From Brevibacterium renqingii (GTDB taxonomy: Bacteria; Actinomycetota; Actinomycetes; Actinomycetales; Brevibacteriaceae): a DNA stretch of 64,000 bases. Shown in pieces: positions 33,163-41,770 of this stretch. The stretch spans positions 496,001 to 560,000 of the forward strand of contig NZ_JADBHF010000001.1 of NCBI RefSeq assembly GCF_017808105.1, written 5' to 3'. Below the pieces are notes generated by a model that was not told the origin of the DNA, did no database searches, and saw only the letters and a list, made by a program, of their open reading frames with translations. Each line of letters opens with the position of its first letter. The stretch's first letter is position 1. A program made the translations under genes and the position numbers.

Positions 33163-34011
33163 ATGGAGAGCACATCGGACACGCTCACCGAGGATGCCGA
33201 AACCAGCAGCGATGCGGTCCATCTGCAGGGCTGGGGCATGTCAGGAAAGCAGGGAAGCGTCTTCTCGGGCATCGATCTCGACGTGCCGACCGGCGGCATC
33301 GCGATCATCCGCGGCCCCGCCGGCAGCGGCAAGACCTCGCTCCTGCTCTCCATCGCCGGGCGGATGCGCGTCTCCGCAGGGGAGGGCCGCCTCGGCGATC
33401 TGGATATCCGGAAGCAGGCCCGCGCCGCCCGCGAGCACGTCGCCGTCGGGCACGTCGAGGGGCTGACCGATCTGGAGAACGACTTCACGGTGGCCCAACA
33501 CGTTGCCGAGCGGCAGATCATGTTGCAGCCCTGGTACAAGCCGTGGGTGTCGAAACCGTCGCTGCGCGAGGTCATCGGTCTCATCCGCGATACCTTCCGC
33601 TCGGCGACCGAGTTCATCGATGAGCTGCCCGAGGGGACCTTCTCGACCGAAGACGCCCGGGAAGCCGACTTCCTCATCGACGCGGACGGTGAGGTGTTCG
33701 TCTCCGAGCTGAGCGAGCTGCAGAAGTTCCTCCTCGAGTTCGGACTCGCGAGCCTCAGTCGGCCGCCGCTCATCGTCATCGACAATATCGACTACCTGCG
33801 TGAACGCTCCGATCGCGCCCGGGCATGGGCCGGTCTGCTCATCTACCAGGAGCTGCGGAAAACGAGAGACCCGGACAATCCGCTCACGTTCATCGTCTCC
33901 TGCGAGGATTCCTCGGAATTCGACATCGCCCTGGAGGCTCTGCAGTCGGAGGTCTCGCCCACCGGGGTGAGCGAACTGCAGCTCAGCCCGCACCAGCCCC
34001 CACGCCACTGA
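33163..34011 (+). CDS. ABC-like ATPase with degenerate motifs, partner of YhgE/Pip protein
   Basis: A 282-aa protein. An ABC-type Walker A, GPAGSGKTS, lies near residues 52-60 after the typical aromatic lead-in and GSVFSGIDLDVPTGG. The signature position reads LSELQKFLLEFGLAS, not LSGGQ, and the Walker B reads PPLIVIDNIDYL with Asn where the catalytic Glu should be. A helical insertion (residues about 110-190) replaces part of the usual alpha subdomain. It should still bind ATP but may hydrolyse it poorly. The gene is followed after 51 nt by yhgE-type gene, and such pairs are common in actinobacteria. The ATG at 33163 has GGGAGCCAGGG upstream. Confidence 0.75.
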   Translation: MESTSDTLTEDAETSSDAVHLQGWGMSGKQGSVFSGIDLDVPTGGIAIIRGPAGSGKTSLLLSIAGRMRVSAGEGRLGDLDIRKQARAAREHVAVGHVEGLTDLENDFTVAQHVAERQIMLQPWYKPWVSKPSLREVIGLIRDTFRSATEFIDELPEGTFSTEDAREADFLIDADGEVFVSELSELQKFLLEFGLASLSRPPLIVIDNIDYLRERSDRARAWAGLLIYQELRKTRDPDNPLTFIVSCEDSSEFDIALEALQSEVSPTGVSELQLSPHQPPRH

Positions 34012-34062
34012 GGCCGCCGCACTCCGTGATCCCTTCACTTCGACCCCAAAGGTGATTCTTCG

Positions 34063-36240
34063 ATGTTCTCCCTGCCATGGCTCGAGCTCTCTCGCTTCAA
34101 ACGGCACGCGATCACCCGTCTGGCGATGATCGTCGTCGCCGTCATCCCCGCCATCTACGGTGGCCTCTACCTCGCCTCGAACTGGTCTCCGACCGACCAC
34201 CTCGACAAGCTGCAGGCGGCAGTGGTCAACGAGGACACAGGGGCGAAGAAGCCGGACTCCGACGGCGAATCCCTGCACGCCGGCGATGAGCTCGTCGACG
34301 AGATCACGCCCAAGGGCGAGGGCGGCTTCGACTGGGAAGAGACCTCTCAGAAGGAGGCCGATGAGGGACTGGCCGAGGGCAAGTACTTCGCCGTCCTCGA
34401 GATCCCTTCGGACTTCTCCGAGCAGCTGGTATCCACCGGTGGCGACGATCCGGAGCAGGCAGGGCTCCAGCTGCGCACCGACGACGCCCACAACTTCATC
34501 GTCGGCCAACTGGCCGGCACGGTGCTGACCGAGATCAAGTCGAGCCTGAACGAGACCACCACGGCCGAATACGTCTCGGAAGTCTATGTCGGGTTCAACG
34601 ACATCCACTCCCAGACCGAGAAGGCCGCCGACGGAGCCTCGCAGCTCAACGACGGCTCCATCGAACTCCACGACGGCACCGGCGAACTCGTCGACGGCAC
34701 GACCGAACTCGACAAGGGCGTCGGCACTCTGCAGAAGGGCATCGGCGACCTCGACGACGGAGCCGGCGAACTCGTCAAGGGAAGCGGCGACCTGAAGACG
34801 GGCGCGGACACCCTGGCGAAGTCCACCACCGAGGCGAAGAACGGTTCGAAGGACCTCGCCGACGGGGCCGGCCAGGTCGCCGACGGCACCTCGCAGCTGC
34901 GCGACGTCGCCGATGAGACCACCGGAAAGGCCGAGGATCTCAAACGGAAGGCCGACGACCTCGTCGACGGTGCCCGGCCCAAGCTCGAAAGGGCCGAAGG
35001 CGACTTCGACGATGCCCGCACCACCGTGCGCGGGGACATGGACGACCGGATCAAGCAGCTCCAGGAGGACTACCCGGACGATCCGAACGTGCAGCGGCTC
35101 GCCGAGGACATGAACGGACTCGGGGACGACCTCGACTCCGCTCATGAGCGCGCCTCCGATGCCAAGGACGAGGCCAAGAAGCTCGAGGACCCGGTGACGA
35201 AGGCCGTCGACGACGTCATGGCGAAGATCAAGGCCGCCGACAAGAAGATCGGGCAGCTCGACGACGGTGCGCAGCAGGTCTCGACGGGAGCCGATGACCT
35301 GCACTCCGGCCTGGTCAAGCTCGATGCCGGAGCGGGCAAACTCGCCACAGGTGCCGGTGATCTCAATGACGGAGCCAAACAGCTCAAGGACGGCACCTCC
35401 CAGGCGAAGACTGGCGTCGGCGACCTCAAGGACGGCTCTTCGCAGCTCGTCGACGGGTCGAAGGAGCTCGACACCGGCGCCGGCAAGCTCGTCGATGGCT
35501 CCGGCGAGCTCTCCGACGGCCTCGAGGAGGGGCTCAAGCAGATTCCGACCTATGACAAGAACGACCGCGACCACCGCTCGGACGTCGTCGCCGTGCCGGT
35601 CGATGCCGATAAGGTCAAGGACAACGCGGTCGACGCCTATGGTGAGGGCCTGGCGGCCTTCTTCGTCTCCCTGGCGCTGTGGATCGGCGGAATGATCACC
35701 TACATGGTCATCAACGCCATCCCGTATCGCGCTCTGGCGTCATCGGCGAAGTCCACGCGCATCGCCTGGGCCGGCTATGTGCCCGGTCTCCTCTTCGGCA
35801 TCGCCCAGGTGGCCGTGCTCTACCTCGTTCTCACCTTCGCGCTCGACTTCTCGGCCGGCGCCTGGCTCTGGACCCTGCTGTTCTCCATCCTCGTCGCCGC
35901 GAGCTTCCACTCCGTGCATCAATTGTGCGTCGCGGCGCTCGGGGGAGTGGGCAGACTCATCGCCCTGGTGCTGCTGATGATCCAGATCGCCTCGGCCGGA
36001 GGGACCTATCCGGTCCAGACGGCACCGGGGATCTTCCAGATCATCTCACCGTTCCTGCCGATGACCCATGCGGTCAACGGACTGCGCACGCTCATCGCCG
36101 GCGGCGATATGTTCATCGCGGCGCAGTCGGCGGTGGTCCTGCTGTTGATGACGCTGATCTGCCTGGCCGCGACCGTCGTCGTCTGTTCCCGCAAGCGCAT
36201 GGTCACACTCACTCAGCTCCACCCGAGCCTGAGTCTGTAG
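34063..36240 (+). CDS. YhgE/Pip domain membrane protein
   Basis: A 725-aa protein. One N-terminal membrane segment (residues about 20-40, LAMIVVAVIPAIYGGLYLA) starts the YhgE domain and a long extracellular part follows. That part has many repeats of about 11 residues with the form L-x-D-G-x-x-x-L (LNDGSIELHDGTGELVDGTTEL), in two blocks near 190-290 and 400-490. They are separated by a charged helical region. Five more membrane segments come at residues about 530-720. The fold is related to phage infection protein Pip and the EsaA part of type VII secretion. AAAGGTGA precedes the ATG. It probably works with the upstream ATPase; whether as exporter is unknown. Confidence 0.88.
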   Translation: MFSLPWLELSRFKRHAITRLAMIVVAVIPAIYGGLYLASNWSPTDHLDKLQAAVVNEDTGAKKPDSDGESLHAGDELVDEITPKGEGGFDWEETSQKEADEGLAEGKYFAVLEIPSDFSEQLVSTGGDDPEQAGLQLRTDDAHNFIVGQLAGTVLTEIKSSLNETTTAEYVSEVYVGFNDIHSQTEKAADGASQLNDGSIELHDGTGELVDGTTELDKGVGTLQKGIGDLDDGAGELVKGSGDLKTGADTLAKSTTEAKNGSKDLADGAGQVADGTSQLRDVADETTGKAEDLKRKADDLVDGARPKLERAEGDFDDARTTVRGDMDDRIKQLQEDYPDDPNVQRLAEDMNGLGDDLDSAHERASDAKDEAKKLEDPVTKAVDDVMAKIKAADKKIGQLDDGAQQVSTGADDLHSGLVKLDAGAGKLATGAGDLNDGAKQLKDGTSQAKTGVGDLKDGSSQLVDGSKELDTGAGKLVDGSGELSDGLEEGLKQIPTYDKNDRDHRSDVVAVPVDADKVKDNAVDAYGEGLAAFFVSLALWIGGMITYMVINAIPYRALASSAKSTRIAWAGYVPGLLFGIAQVAVLYLVLTFALDFSAGAWLWTLLFSILVAASFHSVHQLCVAALGGVGRLIALVLLMIQIASAGGTYPVQTAPGIFQIISPFLPMTHAVNGLRTLIAGGDMFIAAQSAVVLLLMTLICLAATVVVCSRKRMVTLTQLHPSLSL

Positions 36241-36301
36241 GCGGCCAGGGCGCGTCCGCCCGATGCGGGCTCGAGGCGTCGTCTCCTGCGGCGCTCTCTC
36301 C

Positions 36302-36364
36302 CGAGAACTGGTCACGTTCGGATACCGGATCGCCGATTTCGTATCCGAACGCGACCAGCTCTCG
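36302..36364. terminator. Large 24-bp hairpin between convergent yhgE-type and lysE genes
   Basis: The arms 36302-36325 (CGAGAACTGGTC.. ending GGATAC) and 36341-36364 (GTATCC.. ending GCTCTCG) pair at 22 of 24 positions around a 15-nt loop. No T tract flanks it. It could terminate both converging transcripts or be a palindromic repeat element. Confidence 0.55.
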
Positions 36365-36444
36365 CTGTGTTCAGTGCCGCGACAGACGACGGCGGTGGAG
36401 GGTCGAGAGCCCGGGGGACCTGCGAGCTGGACGAGCCAGCCGCC

Positions 36445-37044
36445 CTACCCGAGTGCCAGCCGGACGGCGAGGATGATGAGCACGATCGCGATGAGCACAT
36501 CGAGGACCTGCCACACCCGGGGCCGGGCCAGATAGCGGGAGAGCCCGCGGGCGCCGTAGCCGATGCCGAGGAACCAGGTGATCGAGCCGAGCATCGCGCC
36601 GATCGTGAACGGCCCGACGCCGCCGGGTCCCTGCTGGTTGGCGAGGTTTCCGAGCATTACGACGGTGTCGAGATAGACGCCGGGGTTGAGGAACGTCAGG
36701 GCCAGCGTGGTCACGATCACCGACTTCAGGCTGCGCTGATGCGTGTCCGCCTCGAGCCCCGACGCCGTCCTGGCAGATCTCAGGCTGCTCCACGCGAACC
36801 ACAGCAGATAGGCCACGCCCAGCCACCGCAGGACCTCCAGGGCCCACGGGGCGAGGAGGACGATCGCCCCGATTCCCACGGTTCCCGCGCCGATGAGCAG
36901 CACATCGGCGAGGATGCAGATCCCGACGACGACGCCGAGGTGCTCGCGCCGGATCCCCTGCCGGAGGATGAGCGCGTTCTGCGGCCCGACGGCGATGATG
37001 AGCGACCAGCCGGTGAGCATTCCGGTGATGAGATGAGCGAGCAC
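36445..37044 (-). CDS. lysE: LysE family basic amino acid exporter
   Basis: A 199-aa protein with six hydrophobic segments and the LysE signature near the N-terminus, SLIIAVGPQNALILRQGIRREH, then TFLNPGVYLDTVVMLG. LysE exports lysine and arginine. It diverges from a LysG-type regulator gene, the classic pair. The GTG at 37044 is chosen so the first helix (LAHLITGMLTGWSLIIAVGPQ) is complete; the RBS is poor. The longer frame to 37302 runs backwards through the regulator gene. Confidence 0.9.
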   Translation of the reverse strand: MLAHLITGMLTGWSLIIAVGPQNALILRQGIRREHLGVVVGICILADVLLIGAGTVGIGAIVLLAPWALEVLRWLGVAYLLWFAWSSLRSARTASGLEADTHQRSLKSVIVTTLALTFLNPGVYLDTVVMLGNLANQQGPGGVGPFTIGAMLGSITWFLGIGYGARGLSRYLARPRVWQVLDVLIAIVLIILAVRLALG

Positions 37045-37085
37045 GGCTTCAAGAGTAAGGATCGCCGGGAGATAAGAAAAACAAC

Positions 37086-37111
37086 AGAATATGCAATTGA
37101 TGCACAATTGC
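37086..37111. promoter_or_regulatory. LysG operator and lysE promoter
   Basis: GCAATTG (37093-37099) and CAATTGC (37105-37111) are perfect inverted arms 5 bp apart, just upstream of the regulator ATG at 37115. Minus-strand TATTCT (37091-37086) next to it is a fair lysE -10. Confidence 0.6.
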
Positions 37112-37114
37112 TTC

Positions 37115-38014
37115 ATGAACATCGACCATGTCAAAGCGCTCGCCGCCGCTGTGGACGAAGGCACCGTCGAAGGTGCGGCCTTCGTCCTCGGCATCACCGC
37201 CTCGGCGGCCAGCCAGCGCATCCGCACACTCGAGACCCGCCTCGGGCAGGTGCTCATCCGGCGTACGAATCCGATCACCGTCACCGAGGCTGGGCAGGCC
37301 ATTCTGCGCTATGCACGGCAGGTCGAGCTCCTCGAATCCGAAGCGCTCGACCGGCTGCACGGCATCGATGCCGATGCGCTCGGCGCGGATGAGGCCAGCG
37401 GCCGACGGCGCGAGCCCACAGTGCTGCGGATCGGCGTCAACGCCGATTCGATGGCGACGTGGTTCCGCCCCCTCTTCGCCGAGGCGGCCGGCTGGGACGA
37501 CGTCGTCGTCCGCATCGAAGTCGTCGATCAGGACAAGGCGCTGCCGCTGCTGGCCTCGGGGGAGGTGCTGGGCACGATCACATCGGCGGAGACAGGAGGA
37601 TACGGGACGAAGGTCGATGAGCTCGGGACGATGCGGTATGTCGCCGTGGCAGAGCGGTCGCTGCTGGAAAGGCATGCCGCAGAGGGTGATCCTGACCTGA
37701 CGCAGCTGCCGATGGTGAATTTCGGACAGGACGACGACCTGCAGTTCGAGTTCCTCCGTCGCTGCGGCATCGCTGCGAGGCCGCCGATCTCGGTTGTGCC
37801 GGGTTCGGCGGAATTCGCGGCTGCAGTCGCCGCCGGCCTCGGCTGGGGGATGATTCCGGTGATGCAGCTCGAGGCGCTCGATGCCGACCTCGTGGAGATC
37901 GGTGAGGACCCGCACATCGACGTTCCGCTGTACTGGCATCATTGGACGCTCGCTTCGGACAAGCTCTCCCGCCTCACCGAGGCATTGCGGCGCGCGGCTG
38001 CCGCCATGTGCTGA
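37115..38014 (+). CDS. lysG: LysR-family regulator LysG/ArgP
   Basis: A 299-aa regulator. The N-terminal HTH includes HVKALAAAVDEGTVEGAAFVLGITASAASQRIRTLE, the form used by LysG/ArgP. The co-inducer domain has VLRIGVNADSMATWF, then DDLQFEFLRRCG and AAGLGWGMIPVMQLE. It senses lysine, arginine or histidine and switches on lysE. The ATG at 37115 fits the family start (MNIDHV); upstream codons overlap the operator. Confidence 0.92.
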   Translation: MNIDHVKALAAAVDEGTVEGAAFVLGITASAASQRIRTLETRLGQVLIRRTNPITVTEAGQAILRYARQVELLESEALDRLHGIDADALGADEASGRRREPTVLRIGVNADSMATWFRPLFAEAAGWDDVVVRIEVVDQDKALPLLASGEVLGTITSAETGGYGTKVDELGTMRYVAVAERSLLERHAAEGDPDLTQLPMVNFGQDDDLQFEFLRRCGIAARPPISVVPGSAEFAAAVAAGLGWGMIPVMQLEALDADLVEIGEDPHIDVPLYWHHWTLASDKLSRLTEALRRAAAAMC

Positions 38015-38074
38015 GCCGAGGCCTGGGAGTGCGGTGCGCTCAGGTGGTCGAAACAGGCTGATTCTGCCTGCTTA

Positions 38075-38128
38075 GGTGGTCCAAATGGGATGAATTTTTC
38101 GCAAGAGATCCTGCCCATTTAGCCCACC
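38075..38128. terminator. Imperfect inverted repeat downstream of lysG
   Basis: GGTGGTCCAAATGGG (38075-38089) pairs with CCCATTTAGCCCACC (38114-38128) at 13 of 15 positions. A direct copy of its left arm, AGGTGGTCGAAACAG, lies just upstream at about 38041. Further right, three short GTCAGGGG-type units (38178-38220) form a degenerate direct repeat. The 280-bp gap holds no ORF. Confidence 0.45.
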
Positions 38129-38281
38129 CAAGGTGTCTGGGGTGCCGATTCGCCTGCCCAAGCGCCCACACTCCGGAAGATCAGGGGGCCCAGAAAGTCA
38201 GGGGTCCAGAAGGTCAGGGGGCGAGGATCCTGCCGATCGTCCACTTGGCCTGCTTATGGCAGGTGCGTCAGTGCCTCGGCC

Positions 38282-38287
38282 TAGACT
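38282..38287 (+). promoter_or_regulatory. Leaderless -10 of the RecQ-like helicase gene
   Basis: TAGACT, then GGCCCC, then ATG at 38294; no RBS. Confidence 0.55.
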
Positions 38288-38293
38288 GGCCCC

Positions 38294-40423
38294 ATGACGG
38301 AAAGCGCCCCGACATCCCCGCCGGTCCCTGCCGCCCATGACGACTTCACCGCCGAGGCCCAACGGATCCTCACCGAGCTCACCGCGAATCCGGACGCGCA
38401 GTTCCGCGAGGGGCAGCTCGAGTCGATCCGCGACCTCGTGCAGTTCAAGAAGCGCGTCCTCGTCGTCCAGCGCACCGGATGGGGCAAGTCCGCGGTCTAC
38501 TTCGTGGCCACGCGGATGCTGCGCTCGGCAGGAACCGGCCCGAGCCTCATCATCTCCCCGCTGCTGGCGCTCATGCGCGACCAGATCGCAGCGGCGCAGC
38601 GTGCCGGAGTCCGCGCCGCCAGCCTCAACTCATCGAACGTCACCGAATGGGACTCTGTGCTCGACGACCTCAGGGCCGGCAGCCTCGACGTCCTCCTCGT
38701 CTCCCCGGAGAGGCTGAACAATCCGCAGTTCCGTGATGAAGTGCTCCCGCAGCTGCTGTCCTTCCTCGGCCTCATCGTCGTCGACGAGGCCCACTGCATC
38801 TCCGACTGGGGGCACGACTTCCGTCCGGACTATCGACGCATCGGTCGCATCCTGGCCGAGCTGCCCATGAACACCCCGGTGCTGGCCACCACCGCCACGG
38901 CCAATTCGCGGGTGGTCACCGATGTCGCCGAACAGCTCGGGGAACACACGACGGTCGTCCGCGGCGAACTCGCCCGCGACTCCCTGCGCCTCGGCGTCCT
39001 GTCCGACCTCGACGCCAGTGCTCGCATCGCTTGGCTGGGCTCCCATCTCGCCGATTTCGCCGGATCCGGGATCATCTACACACTCACCGTCAGCGCCGCC
39101 GAGGACATCACCCGGATGCTGCGCGACCAGGGCTACGAGGTCCGCGCCTATACCGGTCGGACCGATGCCGAAGAGCGTGCAGAACTCGAGCAGCAGCTCA
39201 AGGACAACCGCCTCAAGGCGCTCGTGGCCACCTCGGCGCTGGGGATGGGCTTCGACAAGCCCGACCTCGGATTCGTCATCCACATCGGCGCACCGTCCTC
39301 GGCCGTGGCCTACTACCAGCAGGTCGGCCGTGCCGGCCGCGCCACTGACTCGGCCGATGTGCTCCTGCTCCCCGGCCCCGAGGATGAGCAGATCTGGGAG
39401 TACTTCGCCACCGCCTCGATGCCGAACCAGAACGATGCGAACGCCGTGCTCGCCGCCCTGGCCGAGGCGGACGGCCCCCTTTCCGTGGCCCGCCTGGAGA
39501 CCCTGGTCGGAACCAAGCGCTCCCGGCTCAACCTGCTGCTCAAGACCCTCGAGGTCGAAGACGCCGTGTCCAAGGTGCGCGGCGGATACATCTCGACCGG
39601 TCAGGGATGGACATACGATCGGGAGCGCTACGAGAAGGTGGCGGCTGTGCGGGCCGACGAGGCGCAGGCCATGCTCGACTACGAGGCGACCGAGCAGTGC
39701 CGGATGGAGTTCCTCATCCGGCAGCTCGACGACCCCGATCCGCGCCCCTGCGGCCGGTGCGACAACTGTGCAGGCGCGTGGTTCTCATCCGAGATCTCCG
39801 AGGAGCAGCGCCGGGCTGCGGTGGGGAACCTCCACAAGATCGGCCTGCCCATCGAACCGCGCAGCACCTGGCCGAGCGGACTGGCCAATATCGGCGTGCC
39901 GCTCAAGGGGCGCATTCCGGCCGAAGAGCTCGCCGAGGAGGGGCGTGCGATCGCACGCCTGAGCGACCTCGGACAGGGGCAGACACTGCGGTCCTTCCTC
40001 GCCCCCGACGCTCCCGATGCCGAGGTTCCGGCACAGATCGGCAAGTGGTGCCTCGAGGTGCTCGGGCAATGGAATTGGGACACCCGCCCCGAGGTGGTCG
40101 TGTCGATCCCGAGCGCCCGTCGACCCGTGACCGTGCGGTCCCTGGCCGCGAACCTCGCATCGGCCGGTCGTCTCGTCGACGGCGGTGAGCTTCTGCAGGT
40201 CGGCGATCACGGCACCCCGGACGTCAACAGCGCCTTCCGCGTCAAGGACCTCTTCGAAGCCTTCGTCGTACCGCCCGAGGTCGAGCAGGCAGTGTCCGGC
40301 AAGTCGGTGCTGCTGGTCGATGACGAGGTGGTGTCGCGGTGGACGATGACGATCTGCGCGCGCCTGCTGCGCCGGGCAGGAGCAGCTTCGGTGCTGCCGT
40401 TCGCACTGGCTCTTCGAGCTTGA
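38294..40423 (+). CDS. RecQ-family DNA helicase with PRTase-like C-terminus
   Basis: A 709-aa superfamily 2 helicase. The motor has a modified Walker A QRTGWGKSAVYF (motif I), SPLLALMRDQ (Ia), VVDEAHCISDWGHDFRPDYRRIG (DEAH box and aromatic loop), TATANSRV (III), YTLTVSAAE (IV) and QQVGRAGR (VI). The RecQ zinc site is visible as CRMEFLIRQL...CGRCDNC. It unwinds DNA 3'-5' in repair. There is no clear HRDC domain. Instead the last 40 residues, SVLLVDDEVVSRWTMTICARLLRRAGAASVLPFALAL, look like the PRPP-loop end of ComFC-type phosphoribosyltransferases. Confidence 0.9.
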   Translation: MTESAPTSPPVPAAHDDFTAEAQRILTELTANPDAQFREGQLESIRDLVQFKKRVLVVQRTGWGKSAVYFVATRMLRSAGTGPSLIISPLLALMRDQIAAAQRAGVRAASLNSSNVTEWDSVLDDLRAGSLDVLLVSPERLNNPQFRDEVLPQLLSFLGLIVVDEAHCISDWGHDFRPDYRRIGRILAELPMNTPVLATTATANSRVVTDVAEQLGEHTTVVRGELARDSLRLGVLSDLDASARIAWLGSHLADFAGSGIIYTLTVSAAEDITRMLRDQGYEVRAYTGRTDAEERAELEQQLKDNRLKALVATSALGMGFDKPDLGFVIHIGAPSSAVAYYQQVGRAGRATDSADVLLLPGPEDEQIWEYFATASMPNQNDANAVLAALAEADGPLSVARLETLVGTKRSRLNLLLKTLEVEDAVSKVRGGYISTGQGWTYDRERYEKVAAVRADEAQAMLDYEATEQCRMEFLIRQLDDPDPRPCGRCDNCAGAWFSSEISEEQRRAAVGNLHKIGLPIEPRSTWPSGLANIGVPLKGRIPAEELAEEGRAIARLSDLGQGQTLRSFLAPDAPDAEVPAQIGKWCLEVLGQWNWDTRPEVVVSIPSARRPVTVRSLAANLASAGRLVDGGELLQVGDHGTPDVNSAFRVKDLFEAFVVPPEVEQAVSGKSVLLVDDEVVSRWTMTICARLLRRAGAASVLPFALALRA

Positions 40424-40437
40424 CGCAGACGGCGGAC

Positions 40438-40938
40438 TCAGCGGGCCAGGCGCAGGTCCCTGGCCAACCTCGGTGTTGACCGGCGCCCGACCTGCCGGGT
40501 CCAGGTCGACCAGGGGTAGGACAGGCGGACGTGGAAGTAGTTGATGTACTCGACGACGGCGAACAGCCAGACGAAGACGATGAGCACACTGCTCAGGCTC
40601 GACCCGGGCCAGGCGGCGACGATGCCGATTCCGCAGCCGAAGAGCACGATCGGATCGAGCACGCGCAGCCCCCGGAAGAGGCGGTCGGCACCGCGCGGAA
40701 TCGTCTCCGGCAGGTGGTGCCGGGCGAGCAGCCAGTAAGTCCCGGCCTGGACGAGGACGAAGATCAGCGGTGACAGTGCGAACCACAAGGCGGCTTCGGC
40801 GCCGTCCGCGGCCACGAATGCGAGGTTCGACGGCACAACGGCGAAGACGGCCGCGGCGACGAACTCCCCGAGCCCGAGGCTGAGCAGGCGCCGCCGCAGT
40901 GGCCGGAAGCGGTCGGCGGCAGCTTCGGCGTCCGTCAC
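40438..40938 (-). CDS. Small membrane protein of unknown function
   Basis: A 166-aa protein with about four hydrophobic segments (LGLGEFVAAAVFAVVPSNLAF, ALSPLIFVLVQAGTYWLLA, PIVLFGCGIGIVAAW, SSVLIVFVWLFAVVEYINYF). I do not recognise a family. It starts at a GTG that overlaps the stop of the VOC gene (GTGA at 40938-40935), so the two are translated together. The longer frame is shadow of the VOC gene. Confidence 0.7.
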   Translation of the reverse strand: MTDAEAAADRFRPLRRRLLSLGLGEFVAAAVFAVVPSNLAFVAADGAEAALWFALSPLIFVLVQAGTYWLLARHHLPETIPRGADRLFRGLRVLDPIVLFGCGIGIVAAWPGSSLSSVLIVFVWLFAVVEYINYFHVRLSYPWSTWTRQVGRRSTPRLARDLRLAR

Positions 40939-41696
40939 GGGTTCTGCTGCAGCTGGAACGTCGCCCCTTCCGGATCGGTGACCGTGACGATGCGCCCGTA
41001 CGGGGAGTCTTCGGGGCCGTCGAGCACCTTGCCGCCGAGCTCTGTAACCTTCGACGCCGCCGCATCGGCGTGTTCGACGTTGAAGTAGGTGCGCCAGTAG
41101 GAGTTCTGGACCCACTCTCGGGCATCGCAGATTCCGGCCACGGCATCGTCGCCGGCGCCGTGCGTGGAGTAGGGGAAATCTCCCATCGGGGTGATCTCGA
41201 AGGAGAACACGTGGCCGTAGAACTCGTTCGCGGCCGAGTAGTTCACGGTTATGAGCTCGAACCAGACGGGCGTGCCCGGCGTCAGAGGTGTGTCGAAGCC
41301 GGAGAACTCTCCGGGTTGCCACATGCCCACACCGGCACCGGTGGGATCGGTGATGACGGCCATCTGTCCCAGCGGCCCCACGGCCATGGGCTCGGCGACG
41401 GGGGCGGCACCGGCTTCGAGCGCCTTCGCATAGACGTCGGAGATGTCCTCAGTGTGGAGATAGGTCGTCCACGTCGCTGGGATCATCGGATTCGGGGTGC
41501 CGTCCATGTTGAGCGCGCGCATGGCACCGCCGATGGTCACTCCGTCCTTCGTGATCATGTTGTAGTGGCCGAAGTCGGGCCCCTGGTCGTTGAACTCCCA
41601 TCCGAAGATCTGCGAATAGAAGTTCGTGGTCGACTCGAACTCATGGCATGTGTAGTCGATCCAGACGGGCTGGCCCTCGCGGGGGTCGGCAGGCAT
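40935..41696 (-). CDS. Two-domain VOC (glyoxalase/dioxygenase) family protein
   Basis: A 253-aa protein of two similar halves. Each opens with a start like PVWIDYTCHEFESTTNFYSQIFGWEF or PVWFELITVNYSAANEFYGHVFSFEI and ends with a VITDPTGAGVGMWQ / VTDPEGATFQLQQ strand. This is the 27 kDa antigen CFP30B-like group of VOC proteins; enzymatic roles are not known. GAGGAG lies upstream of the ATG. It is co-translated with the small membrane protein behind it. Confidence 0.85.
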   Translation of the reverse strand: MPADPREGQPVWIDYTCHEFESTTNFYSQIFGWEFNDQGPDFGHYNMITKDGVTIGGAMRALNMDGTPNPMIPATWTTYLHTEDISDVYAKALEAGAAPVAEPMAVGPLGQMAVITDPTGAGVGMWQPGEFSGFDTPLTPGTPVWFELITVNYSAANEFYGHVFSFEITPMGDFPYSTHGAGDDAVAGICDAREWVQNSYWRTYFNVEHADAAASKVTELGGKVLDGPEDSPYGRIVTVTDPEGATFQLQQNP

Positions 41697-41770
41697 TGCG
41701 GCTCCTCTTCATTGTGGTTGTCTCGGCCTGGGTCTCATCGGCGCCGGCGTCCGTTTCCCTGGTGGTTCGC

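Noticed and set aside
33241..35574. Long minus-strand ORF of 777 codons opposite the ATPase and YhgE genes
   Set aside because: Its repeats mirror the YhgE repeat codons; it crosses two clear genes.
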